This document shows positions 55,091-64,000 of a DNA stretch of 64,000 bases, piece after piece. The stretch covers positions 24,318,333 through 24,382,332 of the forward strand of contig OX419756.1 in assembly GCA_948567375.1 (NCBI GenBank). Reading direction: 5' to 3'. Source of the DNA: Lunularia cruciata (Eukaryota; Streptophyta; Marchantiopsida; Lunulariales; Lunulariaceae). Positions within the stretch are counted from its first letter, which is position 1. Each line of letters opens with the position of its first letter. A program made the position numbers and the translations under genes. The notes beneath the pieces were generated by a model. That model made no database searches and was not told the origin of the DNA. It worked only from the letters and a program-made list of their open reading frames with translations.

Positions 55091-55800
55091 CATAGTGGAG
55101 AATTTTGTGTTTGATTGTGAACGTTACTTTGAAGTTACCAATCTTCAAGATGAACAAAAACAAATTCTCTTGGCCTCTAGCCAATTAGATGGTATGGCAA
55201 AAATTTGGTGGCAATTTTGAGTGGAGCAAGCAAAACGACAGATTGTTGCACCAATTTTGACATGGGTAGAATTCAAGGATGCAATATTAGGTCGGTTCAA
55301 ACTATAAATGCCACCCGAGCCGCACGAGATAAATTGGCGGAGTTGAAGCAAGTTGGCTCAGTAAGGAGCTACATCACATAATTTTAGAACATCATGATGT
55401 AGATTCTAGATATACAAGAAGGTGAAGTTCTAGATCAATTTGTGCAGGGATTGAAGTCACAAACTAAATTGGAGGTGACCATGCAAGAACCACAAAACGT
55501 AGAAGAAGCCATGCAATTGGTTGAGCGCTTTGATTTCTTGGTTGCAACAACTTGGTCTTGACCTCGACCTACACAAGGCCTACCAGTACACTATGCACGG
55601 GTGGAAGAACCGGCACCAATGGAGATTGATGCTATCCAACAGAGACCACTTGGTATAGCGGATAGAGAAAGATTGTGACAAAATGGAGGTTGTTTTTATT
55701 GTCACCAAGTTGGACATCGCATTGCTGAATGCCCACTTAGGAATGGAAGACCTTGACAAGTTGCCGAGATGGAGTTTGTGAAATAGAATGATCAAGGAAA
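55090..55800 (+). pseudogene. gag: G gag fragment
   Basis: Gag core VENFVFDCERYFEVTNLQDE, GMAKIWWQF, TWVEFKDAILGRF. Then a matrix-like stretch with QFVQGLKSQTKLEV and AMQLVERFD, and a zinc knuckle CFYCHQVGHRIAEC near 55690-55730. Several stops and frame breaks. Confidence 0.78.
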
Positions 55801-55849
55801 CCAAGAATCCTAGTAGGAGATTTTGAGCAGCCTATTTGGAGCTTGATTA

Positions 55850-56194
55850 GTTTGAATGGGATTGAGGGCTTGACCTATGCAAGTTTGCTTTACTTGCAAG
55901 GTATGATATCTAATCTAGATTGTAGGATTTTGGTTGATTTTAGAAGTTCAAAGAATGTCTATGCAAGTAACAAAGGAATAGGGTATTCCTATCAAGCTAG
56001 TGATTGGAAGTAGTTTGATGATGGCGGATGGTAGAAAGGGTTCTACATTCTACACCTCGCATCCTGTTACCTTCAAGATTGGGAAGGACTATTTGGAGTG
56101 TATGAGATTTGTAGTGGCACCTCTACACTTTGATATCATTCTAGGTCTACCTTGGCTTGAACGTCATAAGGTTCAATTTAATTGGACCCAATGA
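55850..56194 (+). pseudogene. pol: G protease
   Basis: The expected DSGSS box reads VDFRSS near 55930, a mutated active site. The C-terminal motif FDIILGLPWLERH is clear in the 65-codon frame ending at 56194. Confidence 0.7.
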
Positions 56195-56403
56195 CAAATT
56201 CAAGTACAACACCAAGGTAGGAATTTCTGATTAGGTTGTCTGGCATCTCTGAGTAGGACACCTAAGAATAGTCAGTCCCAAGATGGGAAGTTTGTTGAGA
56301 AGGTAGCCATAGAGCGAACCTTGAAGGGAGATGAGTCCCAAGATGGGAAGTTTACCATGAAGGCAACCATGGAGCAAGCTTGGAAGAGAGATGAGTCCCT
56401 GAA

Positions 56404-57894
56404 GTGAAGTTGGTTAGTAAAGCAGCCATAGAGCAAGCTTTGGAGGAAGATAAGTCTGTATTCGCTGTGTGGATCAAGCCGATTGCACAAGAACAATCTA
56501 AGGAGGGCCAAGGGCCTCATCAAGCAATGGTTGATTGGATAGTTCAGGAGTTTGCAAACGTGTTTTCAGATGATCTGCCAAAGGGATTACCCTCTGATCA
56601 AGGTATGCCCTTCAAGATCGAGCTATTGCCAGGAAGTACTCCAATGAGTAGACTGATCTATCAACTCTCACCAAAGGAGTTGGAGGAGTTGCGAACAACA
56701 CTTACAAAGTTGTTGGAGAAGGACTTCATACAACATAGTACCTCTCCTTGGAGAGCATCAGTACTATTTGTTCCAAAGAAGGATGGAAGACTTCATTTTT
56801 GTATTGATTACCATAAGCTCAATAAGCAAACCGTGAAGAATGCATATTCCTTGCCTCAGATCTATGACTTTCTTGATCAACTAAGTGGAGGACGCTACGT
56901 TTCCAAGTTAGATCTTTGTAGTGGCTATTAGCAAATTCCTATTGATAGAGAAGATGTGCAAAAGACTACCTTTCGCACAAGGTATGGGCATTTCAAGTGG
57001 AGAGTTCTACCTTTTGGACTCACTAATGCCCCAACAATCTTCATGGATCAGATGCATTGGGTGTTAGATGGACTATTGGATTGGTCCGTGGTGGTGTTCT
57101 TGGATGATATCTTAATCTATAGTAAGACAGAGGCAGAACACGTGAATCATGTGCAAGAAGTCCTAAGACAACTACGACAATGGAAATTTTACTGCAAGAA
57201 GTCAAAGTGTGCCTTTTGGCAGAAGGAGGTTACCTTCTTGGGTCATAAGATCTCATTAGAGGGGATCAAGATGGAAGAAGAGAAAATAAAGGCCATTATT
57301 GATTAGCCTGCCCCAAAGGATGCTATAGAAGTACAAGCGTTCAATGGATTGGCTAGTTTTTACCGATGGTTTATCCATTGTTATGCTCATGTGGCTGCAT
57401 CATTGATTGACCTCTTGGGAAAGAACTTGAGCTTCTAGTGGACCACCAAGCATGAAGAAGCATTCCAAAAGTTAAAGCATATGGTGTCTTCAAGACCCAT
57501 TCTTCAACCATATGATCCTCAAATACCTTGTGTGGTTGATTTTGATACTTCTAACTTTGCAATTGGAGTTGTGTTGCAACAAGAATTCCCATATGGACTA
57601 CATCCCATTGCCTTTGTGTCTTGCCAACTAAATACAACTGAAAGAAATTTCTCTACTTGAGATCAAGAACAACTTGCAATGGTATATGCCACCAAGGTAT
57701 GGAGCCATTATCTCTTGGGGAAACAAGTGATCATGCAAACTGATCACAAGCCATTGTTGCAGACCTTACACTTGGAACACATGAAGAGTTGATATCGTCG
57801 ATGGGAAGAGCAATTCCAATTGTTTGACATCAAACTTGAGAACAAACTAGGTTGGTTCCATGTCATCCCTGATGCTCTATCACAATGACCTGAT
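56404..57894 (+). pseudogene. pol: G reverse transcriptase and RNase H
   Basis: [46 protein letters not shown], active site FLDDILIYS. RNase H: DTSNFAIGVVLQQ, TDHKPLLQTL, HVIPDALSQ. One main frame with TAG at about 56930 and 57304 (TGG in relatives), and TGA at about 57659, 57790 and 57888 (CGA expected at some). Confidence 0.85.
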
Positions 57895-59454
57895 TTGAAG
57901 TCTCTTCCTCTCATCACAACGGCAATTACAATGGTGTCAATTGATCCCAAGGTCCATAAAAAGTTTTGGTCAGCTCTACAACAAGATCCCTTCTTCCAAA
58001 TGGTACATGGTTGTCTGACGGTAGGTGACAAGGAATACAACACCTTCTCCTTCAAGGAAGGCCTTCTATTCCATGCAAACCGGATCTATGTTCCAACCAA
58101 AGGTGATCTCCGACTTGTGTACCTTCAAGAAGCCCATGATCTACCAATAGTTGGTCACATGGGAGTGGACAAGACCTTGGGTACCCTCCAATGCCAATGG
58201 TGGTAGCCCAACATGACACGAGATGTTTGTGAGTTTGTCCAATCGTGTGAGAGTTGTCAATGCAACAAGGCCAATAACCAAAAGCCGAGTGGACTCCTTC
58301 AGCCACTTCCCATTCCAACTACTCATTGGGAACATGTGAGCTTAGATCTCATCACCTCCTTGCCCGAGACACAACAAGATCATACAACAATTGTGGTGTT
58401 TGTGGATAAGCTTAGTAAGCAAATCCATTTGGCACCAATGGTTGATATTGTGGATGCTCCAACCTTGGCGCAACTCTACTTTGTCAATTTATTCAAACAT
58501 CATGGGATGCCATGTGTACTCATCTCCGACCATGATCCTTGCTTCACTGGAAAGTTTTGGCAAGCCCTCTTCGAGATACTTGGCACCAAGCTTGCTTTTT
58601 ACACAGCCTATCATCCTCAAACTAATAGACAAACTGAACGTGCAAATCACACCTTGGAAGATATGTTGTATGCCTTTGTCAACATACACCATACCAATTG
58701 GGATGAATATCTTGCAGCTGCGGAGTTTGCATATAACAATTTTAAACAAGCAAGCACCGGATTCTCTCCTTTCTTTCTCAATTTTGGCCAAGATCCACTT
58801 GTCCCAAATTCTCTTCTTTCTCCTCTCCCGTCTCAGGTCCCTCATACTTCAACCTTCTTGATCACCATATCCAAGCCTCTCTTTCAAGCCAAATCTCACC
58901 TCCTTGTTGCTCAAAATCATCAAAAGAAATATGCAGACCACCATCGTCGTGATCTCACCTTCAAAGTTGGTGATAAAGTTATGGTATCCTCTAGTAATCT
59001 ACCCCTCCCACTTGAGACCCAAGTTCATAAACTTGCCTCTAATTGGATAGGACCTTTTGATGTCACCTAAATTGTCTCTTGTGTTGCTTATCAACTTGCC
59101 TTGCTTTGTCATATGCGCAACGATCTTGTCTTTCATGTTTCCAAGTTGAAACCCTTTGTTCCTAACCCCTCTTCTTTTTCCTCTCGAGTCCAACTTCCTC
59201 CTCCCCCTATCCCTATCAATGATCATGAGGAGTACAAAGTTAATCGTATCCTTGCGCGTCGCCACATCCAACAAGGACGCCGACAACATACGGAGTACAA
59301 GGTCCTTTGGAAAGAGTATCCCCTTCATGATGCCACATGGGAACCTCTTTCTCACCTCCAGAATGCACAAACGGCCATCCAAGATTTTGAACAACAAGGA
59401 CGTCACCAACTAGCAATGGGGGAATATGTAACAATATGGAGTTTAGCGACGTAG
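57895..59454 (+). pseudogene. pol: G integrase and chromodomain
   Basis: Zinc region: HDLPIVGHMGVDKT ... CESCQCNK. Core: SLDLITSLPE (Asp), LISDHDPCFTGKFW (Asp), TNRQTERANHTLED (Glu). GPY/F module: GDKVMVSSSNL, WIGPFDV. The chromodomain at about 59230-59400 (YKVNRILARRHIQQG, YKVLWKEYPLHDATWEP) is of the plant chromovirus kind and would read methylated histones to target integration. TAG at 58204 and TAA at 59068. Confidence 0.87.
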
Positions 59455-59837
59455 TTAGTAAGGCTAACAAAGTAGAGAATAAGCCAAATTAGCCTAGAAT
59501 ATTCTAGAAGCATCTAGGAAGCTTCTTAGGAAGCTTCCCAACTAGTTAACTTGTGCCCCAAGCAGGAAGCTTCTATAAGCTTTTAACTAGCTTAGCTTGC
59601 ACCCCAAGTAGGCAGCTTCTAGAAGGAAACTTCTTGAGAAGCTTCCTAGTTAACTTGGCTTGCACTCTAAGAAAGTGGCTCAAGGAAGCTTCTTGAGAAG
59701 CTTCTCAAGGGCTTTGTATGTTACCTATAAATACCAAAGCCAAAGCTCATGCTAGGCATTCAGAGTTTTCCCTCATTCAAGTGTCTCAATGTGAGTTTCC
59801 ATTCTCCTATTTCTCTCCTTGATCTTGGTCTTTTACA
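59427..59837 (+). repeat. 3' LTR of G
   Basis: 411 bp, TGTAACAATATGG to CTTTTACA, preceded by the PPT GGGGGAATA (59418-59426). TATA box TATAAATA at 59726-59733. Dense in GAAGCTTC palindromes. Confidence 0.87.
59726..59733 (+). promoter_or_regulatory. TATA box of G LTR
   Basis: TATAAATA, conserved in the H LTR (reverse, 63840-63847). Confidence 0.55.
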
Positions 59838-61149
59838 ACAAGAGATAGTTAAAGAAGTAGTGGTGAGGGTGAAAGCAATTCTTGGAAAAATGTTTGAGTG
59901 TCAATTGGAGGAATTGGGAGTGCATGAGTTGAAGTTTTTGGTGCAAGAGACAAGGAAGAAGGAAGCAAAAGACATAGAGTTGAATAAATTATTGATTTTC
60001 TTAAGAGATCAAGTAGATAAGAAAATGTTAGAAGTAGGAAACAGCATGTGTCTCGAATTAGATTTAGTATATTCAGATTTAGAGAGACTTTGGAGTAGTG
60101 TGAAGGGAGATAAGAAGTCTGAAGTAGCAAACATAGGAGTGCAAGTGTCTTCAGATTAATTACCTGAGACAATAGAGAAGAATGGGTTAGAAGATAAAGA
60201 CATAGATAGATTACACATGGTCTTAATTATAGAATGTAGTGGAGAAGTGATAGAATTGGTAGAAGGTGTAGTAGAAGAAGATAGACTCAAAGAAGGAGGA
60301 GTGATAGGAGCCAAAGTTTGGAAGCCAAAGTCAAGGTTGACATCAGATTGGAGTAGTAACAATTTTGAGATTTAAAGAGGCAGAGATGAAGAAGTGCATT
60401 GTCATTTTGGATCTATAGGTTGGTAAAGTTGTTGTAGAGCGGTATAGTTGCTAGTTAATTGTCAAAGTGCTCAGCCTATTTAAAGGATGCATTCACAATT
60501 TTATGTTGTTAAGTATTCATAATTTTTGAAGATAGATAAAGCAAAGTGTTGAGTTTGGTGCTCGTTGCTTGAGCTTAATTCCAAGTATCAAGTTTGTGTT
60601 TGTATTTCTAAGTGTGTGGAGAATTTTGAAGTGAAATCAGTGTGCTTGTTGGATGTTGGATCCGCAGCCTTGATCTTCATTCTGTGTGTTTGATCCTGAG
60701 TGAAGTGCAATTGAAGCAATGTATTGAAAGATTTGAGAGGAATTGTAGTGTTGGTAGTGTTTTGCATTTGTGAGTGCAACTTTCATGTGAAGCAATTTTT
60801 TGTTGAGGAAATTGTGCCTTCAGTGGAGTGATGGAACACAATTTTAAGGAAAACTCATTTTGCAATGAAGTAGCCATCTTTGGGAGAATCAGGATCATCA
60901 CAATCAAAGTTGGTTTGGAAAGATTGGAGAAGTATTATGATTATGGAGTGTTAATTTGTGATGAGACTGCAAATTAGTGCTTGTTACTCTCTTTTGGGTG
61001 TGGTTTCTACCAAAGAGTCTAAAAAAAACTCAAGAAGAACTAAATTGTTATTTTTTGCTTTGTGTTTGACCATTTTTGACTCATATCTCTATGAGAACAA
61101 ACTCTATATACCTGATTATCACAAAAGTGATACTTGTTGGGTTGGCACA
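59838..61149 (+). repeat. E3: E-family LTR fragment with remnant of the U3 ORF
   Basis: Matches 18290-19593 of E1. It begins inside the U3 ORF coiled coil (59838-60360; ELGVHELKFLVQETRKKEAK, the same block as in E1 and E2), includes TATTTAAA at 60477-60484, and ends GTTGGCACA at 61149 against F sequence. The body and the rest of the LTR are deleted. It is more diverged from E1 than E2 is. Confidence 0.82.
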
Positions 61150-62175
61150 AAATGCACTTAGACTCACTCTTTCCTCCAAGTGGTGTAGGTTTTTGGATCC
61201 TCTCAAAACTCTCTTCAAATTCTATTCTAAACTTTCTTTTTCTCAAATCCACCCCTAAAATCACCTCAAACCCTTACGGAACCTTGCATAGCCTCAATTC
61301 CACTCCTAGTGACCCTCCATGTTCCCAAGATGAGTCTAAACACTCAAACATGCTTTTTGTTGCTCTCACACTCCTCATGCATGAGATCTCAACTTTGCAA
61401 AATTGATCCTTCCTCACAATGTCACTCAAATCTCTCAATTGGTATGTCACGGTCCTCTAAATTTTTCACACTTGATCACAACTCTAGCGCATCCCTCTTT
61501 GCAAAATTTTAGATCTTTTCATTTGGCCATTTGGCCTAGGCACCTTCCTGTTAAATATAAATGTTCAGATTTGGTCTAAAAACCACTCCCCTCACTTTAA
61601 AAACTCATTACTCCTTATGCAAGAATAATCTCTCTCTAATTTCTACACCAAAAGGTAGGATACAATGCATTGAAGTTTCTTGGAAAGATTCAAAACAGTC
61701 CATTGAAAATTGAAGAAATGATAGACGGTGTACAATTTTCTAAAGAGCATACAATTGCAAGAGCAGTATACCCTATCAACTTTCAAAAATTATAGCTCAA
61801 TGTGCATAGTAGTTCACAATAATTTTAAGTGTGCTAATTGAAGGATAACCCAAGCTAATATGTGTAAAAATTTCAAGTCCATATCTCAAACTTGAGATTT
61901 TGTCCAAAATCACCGTAATCTCCAAATTTTGCAATCCACCTCACACAATCTCTCCAAATCCTCTTATGTGTACAAGATATACAAAATCACCTTAAAGACA
62001 CCATAATGAACTATAGGGTATAAAAATGGGTCTTGGTTCTTTAACATAAGTTTAGCACTTTCATCTCCTAATGTTCTCTCCAAGTGAGCTCTCATAACCT
62101 CCTTCTGTCTAATATAAAATTGTATGCGGAACATTATCTTGCCTTATAGAGAGGTCCTCGCAACGGAACCAAGAA
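61150..62175 (-). pseudogene. F upstream CCHC ORF remnant and leader
   Basis: Reverse of A2 48800-49824. It begins in the knuckle ORF (GGKSESK), followed by the leader and PBS remnant (CAACGGAACC near 62161). No open frame longer than 75 codons. Confidence 0.75.
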
Positions 62176-62823
62176 TATGAATCACTCTGTCTCTCACTTA
62201 GGATGAATCTATGATGGCTATTATGGTAGCTCACCATGGACTAAGAAGGCAAAGAACCCCAACTCCAAGACTCAAGACATTGCTCATTAGAGAATTCAAT
62301 AAGAGAGAGATATTGCAAATGAAAAGATGATGAGTACCTCCTCACCCCTTGTTTATATACTTGTGAAATAGTTACGCACCAAAGTTACTAATTACTAGAG
62401 TAACTCAAGTTACTAGACTAAAAGTCAAATAAAGTCAAAAAGCTAAAGGAATATCCATATTCATGGGAATATTCTCCTAAGCATATGGTCTTATCTTGAC
62501 CCAACCCCTAAGTCAAGGATTCCTTCACATGGACCATCCTTGGACTATCAAAGAATCTGAAACATAAAGGCTTGTGGGTCCAAGAGTTCTTAACTTTCTT
62601 CAAAGCCACACACCAAGTCAATACACTAGAATCCAAAATAGTGGTGCTCATATTTTCCACTTCCTCTAAAGTAAGGTCCTCTCTACTTTAGCTATGACTA
62701 AATTTAGCTAATCATGACTAATATAAAACTATCCTTTATCTTTATATAAATAATATTTCTCAAGTACTTGTAATACCAAACTAAATATTACAATACCACA
62801 CACATGCACAAATGGGTGTTACA
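62176..62823 (-). repeat. 5' LTR of F
   Basis: 648 bp, matching the other A-family LTRs with more substitutions and a few deletions. Followed by ATAC (62824-62827), the partner of GTAC at 3027-3030. Confidence 0.82.
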
Positions 62824-62827
62824 ATAC

Positions 62828-63640
62828 CTTGTTGTTATACCACAAGAGGGGGCAGATGACAAAATGGGAAAATCCTCTTGATGAATCAATTCCTATTAAC
62901 ATCCTAAGCATCCAAGGACCCTTGGATTGCATGTGTACATATGGCAATTGTGAATGTATATCATTGGGAATTCTAGATGAGTGAGTTTTAGATGAGGTTG
63001 ACAGTCCTTGTTCGACAAGAAACAAAGTTGAGCAACACTCCCATACTTCATGAGCAACCAAGAATCATTTAAGAGGGAATGGAGTACCAAGAGAAGAGGA
63101 GAATCAAAGAGAGGGAGAGAATTATGAATTTTATAGGGAGGAGCTAACTAGAGATTCCTCCAAGGAGAAAGAAGAGTGCAATAATACTAAAGAAACATCC
63201 AATGAGAAGGAAGTTGATTCTCAAAAGAGGAGAAGGAACTCAAAAGCTTCCAAGATAGCCCTTGTACTCACACTTGGTCTGAATTCATTGTCGTAGAATC
63301 TAGCATCTTACATGAAACTGAGAATTGAATCAGTAGAATCAAAGGAGAGATGTAAAATAGCATAGATTGAAGCTGTGCAAGTGGTAGATCTTGAGAAACA
63401 CAAGAGAGAAGTAGAGTCAAACAAGATCTTAAAGGTAGAGAAAATTAGGTCCAAAGTAGAGAAGTTCCAAATCAAGAAGAGTGAGGCCAAATCAAAATGC
63501 TTTTATGCCATGACACTTAGATGAAACATGTCCATGGTTCTCTATAATTACTGCCGGAAATACCAAGGGTTCCTCAGACAAGGTGATTGCATCTGGAAAA
63601 TTATGCCCACAATGTGAGGTGATGAACTATGTGAAATGAT
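62828..63640 (+). pseudogene. U, right half: decayed reading frame of unknown identity
   Basis: Continues the frame of 2447-3030 across F. About 270 codons with six stops. It begins TLLLYHKRGQMTKWENP, then has a Cys-bearing stretch (GPLDCMCTYGNCEC), an acidic Glu-rich part, a Lys/Arg-rich part and a helical Lys/Glu region (KILKVEKIRSKVEKF). No family recognised. It lies on the strand opposite to element H. Confidence 0.5.
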
Positions 63641-64000
63641 GCTTAGGTAATACTCGGACACAAAAATCCCAATGGTTTGGTGGAAATAGATTTGGTGGTC
63701 CATAAATTCCATCCATCCCAGTCCTACTCTAATACCAATGTAAAAGATCAAGACCAAGGAGGGAAATAGGAGAATGGAAGATCACATTGGGACACTTGAG
63801 TAGGAAACTTCAAATGCCTAGCATGAGCTTTGGCTTTGGTATTTATAGGGAGCATACAAGGCTCTTGAAAAGCTTCACAAGAAGCTTCTTTGAGCCATTT
63901 TCTTGGAGTGCAAGCCAAGTTAATTGAGAAGCTTCTCACTAAGCTTTCTTTTGTAAGTTGTCTACTTGGCTTACAAGCTAAGCTAGTTGGAAGCTTCTAG
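63641..64000 (-). mobile_element. H: 5' end of a G-family element, cut by the window edge
   Basis: On the minus strand: LTR 64000 down to 63739, PBS TTGGTATTAGAGTAGGA (63738-63722, close to the initiator-tRNA-Met site), then internal sequence. The LTR matches G's 3' LTR (TATA at 63840-63847, end CTTTTACA). No gag is visible on the minus strand in the 900 bp that follow; instead the + strand frame U lies there. Confidence 0.75.

Larger units (their letters stand above)
55090..59837 (+). mobile_element. G: chromovirus (chromodomain gypsy), 5' end deleted
   Basis: Order: partial gag, protease, RT, RNase H, integrase, chromodomain, PPT, 3' LTR. The 5' LTR and gag start are missing at the junction with E2. 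Its 3' LTR is the same family as the partial LTR at the right edge of the window. It inserted inside the E3 LTR, whose sequence resumes at 59838. Many stops. Confidence 0.88.
3031..62823 (-). mobile_element. F: old A-family gypsy element, heavily interrupted
   Basis: The same family as A1 and A2. The 3' LTR is 3031-3707, pol runs 3708-5896 and 19594-21630, and the 5' leader and 5' LTR are 61150-62823. The outer edges carry GTAC (3027-3030) and ATAC (62824-62827), a 4-bp target duplication with one change. Removing F restores the frame of U. F is interrupted by E1, E2 (with D, A1 and A2 inside it), G and E3. About 1.2 kb of F, equivalent to 47615-48808 of A2, is missing between 21630 and 61150. 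Confidence 0.85.

Noticed and set aside
58391-58861. A 156-codon + strand frame in G
   Set aside because: Alternate-frame reading of the integrase core, which is clear in the 58213-59070 frame.
1-64000. CRISPR arrays, bacterial operons, rRNA genes or organellar inserts
   Set aside because: No short regularly spaced repeats, ribosome-binding-site-led gene clusters or rRNA-like blocks were seen; all large repeats resolve as LTRs.

Overview
The window looks like intergenic heterochromatin from a land plant or streptophyte alga. It holds no recognisable intact host gene. Almost every base belongs to LTR retrotransposons of the Ty3/gypsy superfamily, inserted into one another up to five levels deep. 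Plant-type families (Athila/Tat-like and a chromodomain chromovirus) sit beside a family whose integrase tail and PHD finger recall green-algal and charophyte elements. The species cannot be fixed from sequence alone.

Layers, outermost first. (1) The base layer is a decayed + strand reading frame of unknown identity, U (2403-3030 and 62828-63640), next to the 5' LTR and primer site of a chromovirus-family element H on the - strand (63722-64000). (2) A - strand element D' enters U at 2402 and runs off the left edge (1-2402). Element F (A family, - strand) splits U and spans 3031-62823. (3) F carries three insertions of the E family: E1 (+, 5897-19593, complete, 5-bp target duplication CATAG), E2 (-, 21631 to about 55090, 5' end lost) and the LTR fragment E3 (+, 59838-61149). 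E3 is itself interrupted by the chromovirus G (+, about 55090-59837). (4) E2 is split by element D (+, 28609-53988). (5) D is split twice by young A-family copies: A1 (+, 30326-38137, duplication GTAC) and A2 (-, 42705-50503, duplication GGGC). Removing each insertion restores the reading frame of the host element at the A2/D and F/U junctions, and the homologous sequence at the E1/F junction.

Two features stand out. Element D encodes a complete C5-cytosine DNA methyltransferase domain (motifs I to X in straight order, DNMT3-like) between its protease and reverse transcriptase, and a PHD finger after its integrase. A retroelement carrying both a writer of DNA methylation and a chromatin-reading module is striking; retrotransposon-borne methyltransferases have, as far as I recall, been reported in dinoflagellates and charophyte algae. 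Nearly all of D's in-frame stops are TAG at glutamine positions, which fits decay of methylated CAG sites. Second, the E family has LTRs of about 3.76 kb, and upstream of the LTR's own TATA box each U3 carries a long reading frame of about 800 codons: a globular N-terminal domain followed by coiled coil. It is present in three LTRs and as a remnant in a fourth, so it is a 3' gene overlapping the LTR.

By LTR divergence A2 is youngest (one difference noticed in 679 bp), then A1 (about 1.2%), then D (about 4% over the shared part); E1 and F are older. A2 is nearly intact, with one frameshift and one nonsense codon. E2 retains a 610-codon open pol segment. The others are clearly pseudogenised.
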